From NCBI GenBank assembly GCA_032717465.1, contig CM064632.1, positions 26,585,433 to 26,649,432 of the forward strand: a DNA stretch of 64,000 nt, in the 5' to 3' direction. A model generated the notes under the pieces. It was not told the origin of the DNA. It saw nothing but the letters and a program-made list of their open reading frames with translations, and searched no databases. This DNA comes from Coenobita brevimanus (taxonomy: Eukaryota > Arthropoda > Malacostraca > Decapoda > Coenobitidae). A program made the translations under genes and the position numbers. Positions within the stretch are counted from its first letter, which is position 1. Each line of letters starts with the position of its first letter. Below, piece by piece: positions 35,076 through 47,207 of the stretch.

Positions 35076-35189
35076 GCAGTTAAACTTCCAAGGATAATAA
35101 AACAAGAGTTGAAGTGGGTGTCAGAGGGAAACCCATCATTGCATATACACTTCAGTCTCTATTAAGAATATATTTCAATGTCCAAGTTC

Positions 35190-35246
35190 TCTGTCTCTCT
35201 CTCTCTCTCTGTCTCTCTCTCTCTCTGTCTCTCTCTCTCTCTCTAT
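35190..35246. repeat. (TC)n microsatellite with TG interruptions
   Basis: Imperfect TCTCTCTG-type tract. Confidence 0.94.
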
Positions 35247-35873
35247 TATAGCTATGTTAAAGCCAAACTATGAGAAATATGGTTGCTATATGACGATCCG
35301 TACACCTGGACGAATTGCCTCTTAACAGAAGGTAGGAAGCCCATCATCAAAGTTTTATGACGGTTGAACCTAGTAAGTTGCCTTGACACATAGCCCCTCA
35401 CCTCCACATGTCTCCTGGCACTTGTACCCTTGGAGGACGAGGAGGAGGACGAGGAAGAAGAAGAAAAAGATGGAGAGGAGTGGGAGTGGACATCCCTAGA
35501 GACAGGAGTGATTCACTGTAACAGAATAAACTGTCCAGTGTAGCCTGAATGAAGAGTGAAGTAGCTAACCCCTTGAACCGGAAAGAGAGAGAGAGATGAC
35601 TGAGCATTTATTTATTTTTTATCTTTTCGTAACAGCAGCACAGGAACAATACAGCAGAAACAAGCACAGTCCTCTGAACCGCACTGCACAGTATGAGAGT
35701 CTGACGACAAAATAATCAGTAGGTTGCCTTTAATCCATTTCCCTTACCTTTGTTAGCTCAAAACCATTTTCTGTAGTGATATTAATTAGAACTACTTTCC
35801 TCCTCCTTCATGGAGAAAAGCCGTGCCACTCCCCTCCTAGCTATCTGTAGAGTGAGAAAAAGATGTTATGTGT
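35247..35873. other. Non-coding, no recognised element
   Basis: GA-rich GAGGAGGACGAGGAAGAAG near 35437; otherwise nothing recognised. Confidence 0.4.
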
Positions 35874-35916
<43 letters not shown>

Positions 35917-36500
35917 GGAGACAGAGAGAGAGACAGACAGACAGACAAAAGTGAGGAAACTAGAGAGGAAGAGATCAAAGAGAAGAGAATTAGGAAGATG
36001 GAAGATGAAGGTAGATGAAAGAAACAGTGATGGTAAGATATCAGACGGAGAAAGAAGAAAGGAGATTGAGGAGAAGAGGAGGTATACAAGGAGGAAATAT
36101 GAAATTATACAAAGGGACAAAAAGGAGAAGAGCAGAAAGAAGAAAAAAAGTGAAGATAGGAGGAGGGCAGATAAGAGAGAGGAAAGTTAAACAAGTGAAC
36201 AGAAAAAAAAGGAAGAAAGAAGGAAGATAACAGAGAGAGAGAGAGAAGGGGGGGGGGAGATGGAGTGGGCGAGACAGGAAGATGAGGAGAGGGTTTTAGG
36301 TAGAATAGAGAAGGGGGCATTGGAGGAAGATGCGGGGGGGGAAAGGGGTGATGGAAGGAGTGGAGGGGATATGGATTGAACGCAGCAGAGGTGTGATAGG
36401 AAGGGAAGGGAGTAGACTGGGGGGTGGGGGTGAAGGAATGCAACAGGCTGGAAGGTTGAGGTGAGGGGTGGTGCTTGGGTATAGGGGTAGTGTAGGGTTA
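35874..36500. repeat. (AG)n/(ACAG)n microsatellite and purine-rich tract
   Basis: 35874-35945 is AG and ACAG repeats. 35950-36500 is strongly purine-rich on the plus strand with G-runs near 36246 and 36333. Confidence 0.85.
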
Positions 36501-37252
36501 ACTGAGTGACTTGAGATGGAGACGGTGAAGGAGAGTGACACTAGATTGACAGCTATAATCATCGGGGAAGGAAATACCATATCATGCTAAATATGATGTT
36601 TTTATTTTATCCATACTAAGTTTAGTCGATTTCGTCAGGATATAAATACCTACCGTCGTGGCTGGGAATTTATAACTTGTAATTATTTTTCTGCCAGACT
36701 TATAGACGGTTTTCTTCAGCGTAGAGAAACCCACGGTTGAAAATTGGTTATAAACTGCCCTTATTTACTACAGCCAGGAATTTAAAACTGGTATTTCTTC
36801 CGATTATTAGGTCTGCACTCCAAATCGTGGAGAGCTGCTGTATTTCCTGTTTCTTTCTTTCTCCCAAACGCTTTTTCTGCTTAGCGCCATTCCTTTATTT
36901 CCTCGCCAGTTCGCTTGAAATTTGGGACAATTGTTCCTTGTCCCAGTAACATCAGACACATTTTTTATTTTATTTTTTTTTTCATTTTCGGGGATTTATA
37001 GTCAAATGTCGAACTATCTAAACACGAACATTTTGATATCATTTGATTTTGTATGATCATTAATCGTCATGATCATCTGTACAGAAGTAAGCTAGTATAC
37101 TTCTGTAGCTGTGTGGAGACCATCTTGCATGCCCATGAAAATGTTAGCAATCCTGTTGAGATTTGCGTGTACGAACTGTTGCAGAAAGAAGTCAAAAATA
37201 TCTAAATTTATGTTTTGCCTGAGAATTAAAAACAATATTTAAATACATTTTT

Positions 37253-37256
<4 letters not shown>
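36501..37256. other. Non-coding, no recognised element
   Basis: GACGGTTTTCTTCAGC near 36714 may be a decayed copy of the dispersed motif. No gene. Confidence 0.4.

Positions 37257-37305
<49 letters not shown>
37257..37305. repeat. (AT)n microsatellite
   Basis: About 24 AT units. Confidence 0.96.
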
Positions 37306-37307
<2 letters not shown>

Positions 37308-37445
37308 TTAATTTATATAATTATGACACTCTTCCATGGGTTCAGGTCCCAAGTTACTAATGAAAGATTTTCTATCATGTGGTGCCAAGAATGGAAGGCT
37401 GATCATATTGCCTTATAAGACAGTAGGCCAGGTAAATAGTAAATA

Positions 37446-37467
37446 AAATAATAACAACAACAACAAC

Positions 37468-37506
<39 letters not shown>

Positions 37507-37550
37507 GATGACGGCGACGACGACGATGATGATGAGGATGATAATAATAA
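37446..37550. repeat. Compound trinucleotide repeat (AAC, AAT, GAC, GAT)
   Basis: AATAAC and AACAAC runs pass into AATAATAATAATAATAATAA, then GACGACGACGATGATGATG. Confidence 0.94.
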
Positions 37551-37820
37551 CTAAAAATCTAAAATGCCTGTGAAAAGTTGTAAATTGAGTGCAGAAGTCA
37601 TTAGTGTTGTGGCGGCAAGACGTTAAGAATTCATGGATGGGAAACGCAAGTCTTTAGCGGATCACAAATGGATTCTCTTGGCCTCAGCTTTGTCTTGTAA
37701 TTCACGTCACTTCCAGCTTCATGGCTAGTTAGTCCTGCCGCCACCAACTTTTAACCCCGGCAAAAATTAGGCTGGAAAGAAGTGGCTCCACGCTTTTTTT
37801 TTTTTTTTCTTGCTGAAATC

Positions 37821-37823
<3 letters not shown>

Positions 37824-37860
<37 letters not shown>
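37824..37860. repeat. (TG)n microsatellite
   Basis: About 17 TG units. Confidence 0.96.
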
Positions 37861-37864
<4 letters not shown>

Positions 37865-38441
37865 ATGATAGATCGTCGTAAGGAAATGCATTTTCTTTTT
37901 GAGAAATTAGGGTCAGATGAAAAATAATAAAAGGCGTGATTTCTTTTAGTGTATTCTTGCTACCTCCACATTATTTTCTGCAACTTAGGCAAGACTGTTA
38001 CTAATGAAGAGTACAGTGACGCGTTTTTCATTATGTGCATGCTAAAATTTTTCACTTTTATGCATCCTAGGCAATTCCAACTGGATGGGTTAGATATTCA
38101 AGCCTTCAGTAATCCCGTCCTTCTTTGCCAGCTCTCCTAAACTGAATAAAATCGTCTGGAGATAGCAAGAGCAGCGTTATCGTATTGACAGCTGAATCCC
38201 TCCAGTAATCGCCAGCATTCCCTAGTTGATCTGGTAGAAATTAGCACTTTTTTTTTCCCCTTTTATTTCAATCTTCCTATCGCCATGCTCTTTTGCTCAC
38301 TGAATTTAATCTTGCTGTCATCGTGCTATTTTTTTTTCCTTCATACTAAGAGAAACTGCGAACTTGATGGGTTGGATAAAGCCTTCCATCACCCCATCGA
38401 AACAAGAGGTGGAAAGGTGGGATGGGGCAGACAGACAGGTA

Positions 38442-38498
<57 letters not shown>

Positions 38499-40319
38499 GT
38501 TTCAGGCTACGCGGAACCCATCTTCAGATATTTTTTTCTCTGTATAGGCCTAAACGTTATAGAAAATAAAGAATTCGGGCTCTAACCTGTCTCTCTTCCA
38601 CCCAACCATTCCACTTGTCACAATGGATCAAGGGGTCTTTTCACTGTCCAGTCAGAATCTAACAGTTTCGTAAGATAACTGAAGTAGCAAGATCATATAT
38701 GTAAAAGAAAAGAAACGAAAGGCGGGAAGTTTTTTTTTTTTTTTTAGCCCGACAAAAAGTAGCCCTAAGCGTAATTGCACACACTTGGTAGCTCGTGTCA
38801 AATTAGGACTGACCCTTTTTTAGAATAGTTTTTAATAGTGACTTCCTTTTAAGTTATTCAGTCATGTAATCTCTATTCTGTTTTTAAGGGAGATTTTCCG
38901 TGCTGCGACCAGATCATCTTAATCAACCTAGAACAGCCCCTTTGGTAGTGAAGGGGTTAGTGAAAGTTGTAACAAATCGACCAGATCGATAATATCCCTT
39001 TAACTGATTTAAATAAGTTAAGATTGCAAGAAACAAATTACCTCATCGTATGTAAGAAATTTTGACTTCACTCTATCTGCTTCCACTCGATTGTTTCTCT
39101 TGTCAAAATTATGATCGACCGATAATGAAAACAGTTGTAAACTTGGACGACAAGCTTCCACTCCTAGGATGATGAGACTCGTTTGTCGGTAGGAAGAATG
39201 AAATAATCAAGTTTTTTCGTTATCAAAGGGTTACTGGAAACTGTTTTTACTCTGAGACGACGAGAGGCTACTTCTGAGCTGAATAAACTCGTCTGACGGT
39301 AGCAAGATTTATTAAGATTTCTGTGGTTGTCACGTGGTTAACAGAGATGGTCTTTAGCTCTTAGATTTAACACCCAACAAATATGTGGTCCCTGCAGCCC
39401 ACACATCAAGTAATTAAACACTGATGCCCACCTTCTGTGATGTGTTAGTAATATATTCAGCAGTAACACATCTTCAGCAGTAGGCAATAACGGGCGTATT
39501 ATTGACAGGGCGTCAGTGTAATTAGTTCCCACTTATTTTGTGCCATTTATTGAACACGTATTATTGTCTTTGATCAGGCTTCCTCCCATATTGCAGAGTG
39601 TAGTCAGCAGTGATAGTGAAAGGCCAGGCAAATTGTATCAGAAGTACAGTTTTCAGTATTATCGTCAAAATTTACCAGGTTTTCCACACTTTCGCATTCT
39701 TAGTTTTAACGGTAAGGCCATATTACCCACCATATCAGTTGTAATACATCTGGGTTAGGACATTCATCATATCTGCTGTTTTGGTGTCATTGGAGATATT
39801 TTTATTAAGGTGTTGGTGTAGGTACAGCCATGAGCAATAAGTTGCCAACACATCTCCGTCAGCTGTGAATTATCTTTATGTGATTGCAATATGAAACGCA
39901 CACCAAAAGAGAATGAAATGGAAGGATACTTTGTCATTTGGGTGGAGGGGGATGAGACTTGGGAATGCAGGTCACAACGCCAGCCAGGACTGAACCCAGC
40001 TCATTATTCTGTCCACTCCACCACCACCTCCCTCTAGTCATTCTATTCTTATAATGTCATACAGTATAGAGTTAAAATCCAGTCACTCTCCTGCAGCAGC
40101 CAGCGTCGAACCCAGGTCTATTCCCTCCAGCACAGGCCTCATCTTCCCCGTTCCCCCTTTTATGTACTCTCCCTTTATAATTTCTTACAGCACCTGAGGC
40201 CCCGAGCCCACAGCCCCTTTGTTCTGATGGGAGCGTGGATTCTCACTTTACATCTCTCATTATCCGCCTGAAAGAGGGTTGAGGAGCTGCTACTTATACT
40301 CCTTCCTCTGACTTAAGAA
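37861..40319. other. Non-coding stretch with dispersed motif copies and (TC)n
   Basis: No gene in about 2.5 kb. CTGAATAAAATCGTCTGGAG at 38142 and GAGCTGAATAAACTCGTCTG at 39276 are good motif copies, each followed by a GATAGCAAGA or GGTAGCAAGA extension. (TC)n lies at 38444-38496. The segment at 39930-40190 looks unique but has no open frame of note. Confidence 0.55.
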
Positions 40320-40625
40320 GATACCTTCTTCCTCTTCTTCTTCTTGCTTTCATTTTTCTTTCATCTTTCCATTTGTTTCTTCTTCTCCTTCTTCTTCTTC
40401 TAGCTTTCATTTTTCTTTCATCATTCTTCTTGTTCTTCTCCTTTTTCTTTTTCCTCTCTTCTTGTTTTTGGTTTTCTCCTCCTCCTCCTCCATACCGCTT
40501 TCTCCTTCTTCTTATTCTTCTTTTTGCTTTCATTTTTCTTTCATCTTCTTGTTTCTTCTCCTTTTTTCTTTTTTCTCTCTTCTTGTTTTTGGTTTCCTCC
40601 TCCTCCTCCTCCTCCTTACCCAACA
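40320..40625. repeat. TTC/TCC-rich minisatellite, about 120-bp unit
   Basis: GCTTTCATTTTTCTTTCATC occurs three times (40347, 40402, 40529). TCTCTTCTTGTTTTTGGTTT followed by TCC repeats occurs twice. Confidence 0.88.
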
Positions 40626-40794
40626 TCTCTCATTATATGGTTGGGAGACGGTTGAGGAGCTACGCATTATACTTTTTTTTTTTTTTTCCATGACGTAAGA
40701 TGCTGGTGGTTGTTTTTCAGACTTAGCTGGAATAGAAAGACTAGAGCTGTGCCATCATGAGGATGTTAATGGTGACTGCTAGACCCATTTTACT

Positions 40795-41010
40795 TTAGCT
40801 TGACCAAAAATTTCAATCTACCCATCTTGAATGCTGAACTGTTAAAATCAGTTGACACCTGTATATAATGCTAGTCACAAAGAAGCGCCATGTAAGGGAT
40901 GCAGAGTCCTCGCACCTTCTTATTCTGCGTGTGACCAACGGGAAATATGCTGAAAAAGGCCGAAAATCTGGGCCAAGTTAAGCTGAAAGGACTTTAACTA
41001 TCTCACGATC
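40795..41010 (+). repeat. DR-family dispersed repeat copy
   Basis: CATCTTGAATGCTGAACTGT, AATGCTAGTCACAAAGAAGC, CCATGTAAGGGATGCAGAGT, AAAATCTGGGCCAAGTTAAG: the fullest single DR copy. Confidence 0.82.
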
Positions 41011-41140
41011 TTGACACACTCGTAGTTGAAAAAAATCGCCTGGTGTTGGATGAAATAGAATACCAGAGTTGTCCCAAGCTTGAGAGGGTTGACTCATCGC
41101 GAAAATCACTGCACTGGCAGGGTTGGTTTTTGGTTATTGT

Positions 41141-41142
<2 letters not shown>

Positions 41143-41179
<37 letters not shown>
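41143..41179. repeat. (AG)n microsatellite
   Basis: About 18 AG units. Confidence 0.95.
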
Positions 41180-41184
<5 letters not shown>

Positions 41185-41284
41185 CTTTACACTACGAGAC
41201 ATTTCAGTTAAAAGCTAAATTTACTAGTTTGGTGATAGCAATAATTAAGTAGGCTTACGTCTTCATATTGAAGTGGTTGAATCA

Positions 41285-41640
41285 CTCCTCTTTCTCTTTC
41301 TCAATCTTCCTTCTTCCCCCCCTTGTTTTTGTTTTCTCAGACTGCACCCCCCTCTATCTCTCTCTCTCTCTCTCTCCTTTCACAAAAGCCAGATTTTCCT
41401 GACTTTCCTTACCTTTTAATCTAACTTCCCTAAGAACTTTTCTTATGTTCTCCACTTCATTCTTCCTTTCTCCCTCTTGCTCTCTGTCTCTGTTTTGCCT
41501 TCCATCTTGTTGTCCTCTTCCTTCTTTGTTCATCTTCTGTGCTCCTCCTATTCCTCCTCCTCCTTCTTCTTTTCCTCCCCTTTCCTCTCTTCCTTCTCTT
41601 CCTCCCCCCTCCTGTCTTCCTCCTTTATCAGCTCCCGTTG
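41285..41640. repeat. Pyrimidine-rich tract
   Basis: TC-rich with (TC)n near 41358-41375 and CTCCTCC or CTTCCTC repeats. No gene. Confidence 0.75.
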
Positions 41641-41755
41641 TTGCAGGTGGCGGTGATCTCCCAGAATAACCTTCTGTGTAAAAATTAGGCATTGCTGATG
41701 AGGTGAAGTTGGTGGTAGCCGTGGTGAATATGTAAAGGCGTAGCACTCGCTGGAG

Positions 41756-41764
41756 GCACCCACC

Positions 41765-41798
<34 letters not shown>

Positions 41799-41990
41799 TC
41801 ATTATCATCATCATTATCATCGTCGTCGTCGTTGTCAGTTATTTTCATTCTTTCATTCGGCGTTCATTTTCATCGCCTCATCATCATTGTCGTCGTCGTC
41901 GTCGTTGTCCCCTCCTCCTCCTCCTCCTCCTCGTCACCACCACCACCACCACCACCACCACCACCACCATCAACAACAACAACAACAACC
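41756..41990. repeat. Trinucleotide arrays (CAC, ATC, GTC, CTC, CAC, CAA)
   Basis: Several adjoining triplet runs, including (ATC)n at 41778-41822, (GTC)n, (CTC)n and (CAC)n at 41937-41970. Reads as poly-Asp, poly-Met or poly-Val in frames, but no gene is supported. Confidence 0.93.
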
Positions 41991-42117
41991 TGATGATTTC
42001 CGTTGATATATTGTAGATGGTAGTCAGGATCCCCATACTTAAACGGCAAAGCATAAATCTATAGACCTGTCAACAAAGTGCCCAGTGAGGGGGATACCTG
42101 CTACATCCAATTATACA

Positions 42118-42345
42118 TATTTTTTTAATGTTTCTGACTCTGGGGATAGACTTAGCAGCCCGTTCCCTTAGGCCCAGCAGTCCTCCTACGTACCACACAC
42201 CTCCACATGTCTCACTTTCGGCGCTAACACCTACCGTCAGTACAGGACCGGTGTATTGGCCTCAGCGGGGAAGTTTTTATTACAAGTCAGTGGGTCTTTA
42301 TGGCAGATAACAAGGCTGTGTTAACGAAAGTCAGATTCTCAAAAG
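42118..42345 (-). mobile_element. SINE-A copy 4 (diverged, head missing)
   Basis: On the minus strand, GCGCCGAAAGTGAGACATGT, AGGAGGACTGC and the T-run at 42120-42126 (A-tail) match the SINE-A 3' half. It has clear extra substitutions and a deletion before the tail. Confidence 0.78.
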
Positions 42346-42429
42346 TCAGATGGAAATGTAGCAATGAAGAGCGAGAGGTGTGAGGTGGTAAGCTGGTCAG
42401 AGTAACTAAACATCACCTATAATTCATTC

Positions 42430-42655
42430 ACCGTAACTTGGCAGAGATTTTTATCCTTTTGCAGTCTATTGCCCGTAGCTCAGTGGCAGGGGAAAAAAAG
42501 AAAGCATTACTATGGCTTTCCATTTCTTCCATACAACTTCTTCGTGACTAGCTCCATATTCTAGTGTTAATCTCTTGTCATAGCTCAGCATACAAGGTGG
42601 AGGGATTGCAGTTAAAAGCCTAGTTAAAGTGAACAGAGTATAAGCTAACATCACC
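42430..42655 (-). repeat. DR-family dispersed repeat copy
   Basis: TAGCTCAGTGGCAGGGG, CAACTTCTTCGTGACTAGCT and TTCTAGTGTTAATCTCTTGT. Confidence 0.8.
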
Positions 42656-42714
42656 TGAACTTGCCTCACGTCTGACATAAAATTACCGCTACTGACTATC
42701 TTATCCAAGTTGAC

Positions 42715-43085
42715 CAGCCCAGCTAAACCTAATCTAATTTAGTCAAACCTAACTTAACCTTACCTTACCTCTACCCTACGTTATCCCATCTTACCTTAGC
42801 TTAACTTACCCCAACCTAACCTCACCTAACATAACTTAGTGCAGTCTGTATCAACTATTGCCTAAACTAAGCTAACCCATCTTACCCACTCTTACACTAC
42901 CCTATCTTGACTTGACCTATCGTAACCTATGCTAACCTAACCATCCATCCTACCCTAACCTAACCAAAACTAACCATTCCTAAGCTAACCCACCTTACCG
43001 ACTTCAACCTTACCTAACTTTGCCTTGACTACCCACTAACGTCTGTCTTCAGCTGACTCGTCTTAACCTAACCTAACCAAGCCAG
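42715..43085. repeat. Degenerate AACCT (TTAGG complement) array
   Basis: Dense AACCTAACC, CTTACC and CTAACC words. TTAGG is the common arthropod telomere repeat, so this may be interstitial telomere-like DNA, but the units are too degenerate to decide. Confidence 0.7.
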
Positions 43086-43179
43086 CTCTAGTCCCGTCCA
43101 TCATCTCTCCCTCCCCCATTGCCTCCATCTTCCCTCCATCTCTTGTTACCGTGCCTCGTTAGCCAAGCTCTTTTTATTT

Positions 43180-43180
<1 letters not shown>

Positions 43181-43216
<36 letters not shown>
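43181..43216. repeat. (AG)n microsatellite
   Basis: About 17 AG units. Confidence 0.95.
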
Positions 43217-43220
<4 letters not shown>

Positions 43221-43259
43221 AGGGAGAAGAGTGGGTCATAGGAGGAGCTGGGAGAGTAC

Positions 43260-43995
43260 GTCTGACCTAATATCACTTAAGCTAACTTAACCTGCTTTTA
43301 CCTCACGTAACCTAACTTAAACTAACTTCACCAGACCTGACCAGATTTATGTAAACCAAAACTAACTTAACCCAACTTTAATTTTACCTGACCTAGCCTA
43401 ACCTAAGCTGATGAAATTTTACCTAACCTGAGCTACTTTGACACCTAACTGATCTAATATCGTGCTTTACGCTAACCTTCGTAGCTCAGACCATCAACCC
43501 ACCTTTTCTCCCAGATCATAAACATGGCCAACCTTATCTTGCATCCCATATCAATGCAACCCTCCACCTTGCTTCCTATCTCCTTGCATCCCACCTCCTT
43601 GCATCCCGCCTCCTTGCATCCCACCTCCTTGCATTGCACCTCATTAGGCAAACTCTTTCACCTTCAAGTCAGCAAGTTGGAACAAAAATAAGATACAGAG
43701 GCAGGAGACAGAATGGAGATTAGCAAGATTTAGGAGCACCGAAGAGAGTATGCTTAATTTGATTTCTACAGAAGTTATGCCCTAATCTGACCCAACCTAA
43801 TATCACTTATCGTTTTTTAATCTCATCTCACCTCACCCCACCTCACCTTACCTAATATTGCCTAGCCTAACCTAACCTAGTTTCACGTAGCATTTCGTAG
43901 CCTTATCTCATCTAGCTTAACGTAATCTTTCCTAACCGACTCTCACCCAGTCTAATCTAACACATTATCATCTATCTCACTTTAACCTACCCAAC
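43260..43995. repeat. Second and third AACCT-like blocks with a 15-bp minisatellite
   Basis: 43260-43480 and 43780-43995 repeat CTAACCTAA and CACCTCACC words. 43555-43640 has about five copies of the 15-mer TCCTTGCATCCCACC. Confidence 0.72.
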
Positions 43996-44049
43996 TAAAA
44001 CCGCCAGCCTCCCTCCCCCATCCCCATAGCATCCTCCTTCTATCATGAG

Positions 44050-44058
<9 letters not shown>

Positions 44059-44097
<39 letters not shown>
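44059..44097. repeat. (TC)n microsatellite
   Basis: About 18 TC units after a C-run. Confidence 0.95.
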
Positions 44098-44098
<1 letters not shown>

Positions 44099-44219
44099 TC
44101 CAACAATCCACCAAGAGAGGGCAAACATAAAATATTAAGGAGGGAGGCCAAAAGAAGAATATGCAGTGGGACATTAAGAAAGTAACTCGTAACGTAATAC
44201 ACTCAGTTCAAGACAAATT

Positions 44220-44825
44220 TAGCTTAACCCAAGCAAGCCAGAACGAAGTGAATTTAACCAAATCGAGCCAAATCGAACGAAAACAAAAAAAATCTAACCA
44301 AACTTGATGAAACCAAGCCAAACGAACGAAAAAAAGCCCTAATCAAACGAAACAAAACTAGATCAAACCAAACCAAGCTGAAGAAAAGTAAACCAAAAAA
44401 AAAAAAAAACAATAATAACCATACAGAACAGCAGAACAATACACACACAAAAAAAATCAGACCAGACGAGATCAATCCAAACCAAGCCTAACTAGAATAT
44501 TGAAAAACGCTTTATCAAACCATACCAAACCAAACCAAGCCAAACCAAACCAAGCCAAGCCAAGCCAAGCCAAACCAAACAACCAAGCCAAGCCAAGCCA
44601 AACCAAGCCTAACTAAAATAATTGAATAAAGCTTTGTCAAACCATACCAAACCAAACCAAACCAAACCAAGCCAAGCCAAGCCAGGCCAAGCCAAGCCTA
44701 ACTAAAATAATTGAAAAAAGCTTTGTCAAACCATACCAAACCAAACCAAACCAAGTCAAGCCAAACCTAGCTAAACCAAGCCAAGCCCAAGCCCAAGCCA
44801 AGCCAAGCCAAGCCAAGCCCAATTC
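44220..44825. repeat. AACCAAGCC-type minisatellite with about 120-bp higher-order unit
   Basis: Dense AAACCAAGCC words. A longer segment (CTAACTAAAATAATTGAA, GCTTTGTCAAACCATACC) recurs near 44490, 44610 and 44700, giving a higher-order period of about 100-120 bp. Confidence 0.88.
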
Positions 44826-44958
44826 AACATCCTCACCCTTGTTGTACCCCATCCACCCACCTTCAGTTTACCTTCCTGATTAACCTCTATTTCACCATCA
44901 AAAGCTTGGAATTAGAGAAAACAAAAAATGGAAGGCAGCTGAGTAGGTCTTCGGCCTA

Positions 44959-44960
<2 letters not shown>

Positions 44961-44990
<30 letters not shown>
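44961..44990. repeat. (TC)n microsatellite
   Basis: About 14 TC units. Confidence 0.94.
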
Positions 44991-44991
<1 letters not shown>

Positions 44992-45199
44992 GCGTGGGTC
45001 ACTGAACACATCATTAAACCGAGAAAGGACTTGCTGGATTAAATGAGTCATTAGTTGAACGAAACGAAGGGAAAAGGTGAATGACGATAGTTTATGGAAT
45101 TGCCTTTGCCTCCATGGAAAGTATGAATGAAGTAGTGAATGAAGGAAAGAAGAGAACTGGATAACGAATGGATATACTTTATACACTTACCTTTGCCAC

Positions 45200-46640
45200 C
45201 AGGAAAGGAAGGAAAGAAATTAATGGTGAAGGAAGGAAGGAAGTTAATGGTGATGGAAGGAAGGACGTTTATGGTGAAGGAAGTTAATGGTGTAAGAAGG
45301 AAGGAAGTTAATGGTGTAGGAAGGAAGGAAGTTAATGGTGAAAGAAGGAAGTAAATTAATGATGTAGAAAGGAAGGAAGTTAATGGTGAAGGAAGGAAGG
45401 AAGTTAATGGTGAAGGAAGGAAGGAAGTTAATGGTGTAGGAAGGAAGGAAGTTAATGGTGAAGGAAGGAAGGAAGTTAATGGTGAAGGAAGGAAGTTAAT
45501 GGTGTAGGAAGGAAGTTAATGGTGAAGGAAGGAAATTAGTTAATGGTGTAGGAAGGAAGGAAGTTAATGGTGAAGGAAGGAAGGAAGTTAATGGTGTAGG
45601 AAGGTAGGAGGTTAATTGTGAAGGAAGGAAGTTAATGGTGAAGGAAGGAAAGAAGTTAATGGTGTAGGAACGAAGGAAGTTAATGGTGAAGGGAGGAAGG
45701 AAGTAATGGTGAAGGAAGGAAGTGAATGGTGAAGGAAGGAAGGAAGGAAGTTAATGGTCAAAGCAGGAAGGAAGAAAGCTATTGGTGAAGGAATGAAGGA
45801 AGTTAATGGTGTAGGAACGAAGGAAGTTAATGGTGAAGGGAGGAAGTTAATGGTGAAGGAAGGAAAGAAGTTAATGGTGTAGGAACGAAGGAAGTTAATG
45901 GTGAAGGGAGGAAGGAAGTTAATGGTGAAGGGAGGAAGGAAGTTAATATAGTGAAGGAGGGAAAGAAGGAAGTTTATGATGAAGGAAGGAAGTTAATGGT
46001 GAAGGAAGGAAGGAAGTAATGGTGAAGGAAGGAAGTAATGGTGAAGGAAGGAAGTGAATGGTGAAGGAAGGAAGGAAGGAAGGAAGTTAATGGTCAAAGC
46101 AGGAAGGAAGAAAGTTATTGGTGAAGGAATGAAGGAAGTTAACGGTGAAGGAAGGAAGGAAGGATGGAAGGGAGTTAATGGTGAAGGAAGGAAGGGAGTT
46201 TATGGTGAAGGAAGGAATGAAGCAAGTTATTGGTGGAGGAATGACGGAGGTTAATGGTGATGGAAGGAAGGAAACAAGAAAGTTAATGGTGAAGGAAGGA
46301 AGGAAACAAGAAAGTTAATGGTGAAGGAAGGAAGGAAGGAAGTTAATGGTGAAGGAGGGAAGAAAGGAAGGAAGTTAATGGTGAAGGAAAGAAGGAAGGA
46401 AGGAAGTTAATGGTGAAGGAAGGAAGAAAGTTATGGTGAATGAAGGAAGTTAATGGTGAAGGAAGGAAGGAAGGAAGTTAATGGTGAAGGAAAGAAGGAA
46501 GGGAGGAAGTTAATGATTAAGGAAGGAAGGAAGTTATGGTGAAGGAAGTAAGTTAATGGTGAAGGAAGGAAGGAAGGAAGGAAAAATGTGCAGACTGTGG
46601 AATTACCTTTGTCTCCACGAATGGAAGGAAGGAAGGAAGG
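45200..46640. repeat. Purine-rich minisatellite, GGAAGGAAGTTAATGGTGAA type
   Basis: About 60 imperfect units, 18-32 bp long, varying by the number of GGAA repeats and by GTGTA or GTGAA forms. C is almost absent from the plus strand over 1.4 kb. Confidence 0.96.
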
Positions 46641-46724
46641 AAGGAAAAAAAGAAGAGAGGGAAACCTGAATAATAAAAAGTTAAAAACATAATATGGTTT
46701 GTGGTATAACCTTTGCCTCCACTG

Positions 46725-46730
<6 letters not shown>

Positions 46731-46780
<50 letters not shown>
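46731..46780. repeat. (AG)n microsatellite
   Basis: About 25 AG units. Confidence 0.96.
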
Positions 46781-46783
<3 letters not shown>

Positions 46784-46964
46784 ATGATCTTTTGAGAATC
46801 ATCTTTACCACACCAGAGCGAAGGAACGAAAGAAAAATCGATTTTGTTTTCCACAGTTTTTGGACCCACATTTTCTGCTGTTAAATCGTTATAATCGTTT
46901 CTTTATCGTATTATTTTTTCGTTATGTTGTCAGTATCCTTTGTGCGGTGGAGGGAGAGTTTGAA

Positions 46965-47205
46965 CTATACTCATTTTTTTTCTTATTGAGGCGATAATGC
47001 ATTTGATAGGCTAGTGACGATTGGCTGAATGCAACATGTCCGAATAACATTTACTAACCCAAATTTCCCCGTCAGATATTTGTTGTCAAATAATGATAAA
47101 GAGATTATGAAGTAACGCTGCACTTAGCCAATCATCACCAATCTGTCAAGTGCATCTTCGCCTCGATTAAAAAAAAAAAAAAAAGTGAGTATAGTAACTG
47201 CAATT
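46965..47205. mobile_element. Fold-back (palindromic) element
   Basis: The left arm (about 46966-47043) contains ACTATACTCATTTTTTTTC, TTGAGGCGATAATGCATTTG and GACGATTGGCTGAATGCA. The right arm (about 47128-47204) is its inverse: TGCACTTAGCCAATCATCAC, CAAGTGCATCTTCGCCTCGA and AAAAAGTGAGTATAGT. The arms are about 75 bp and the loop about 85 bp. No coding capacity, so a fold-back MITE is the likeliest class. Confidence 0.82.
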
Positions 47206-47207
47206 AT

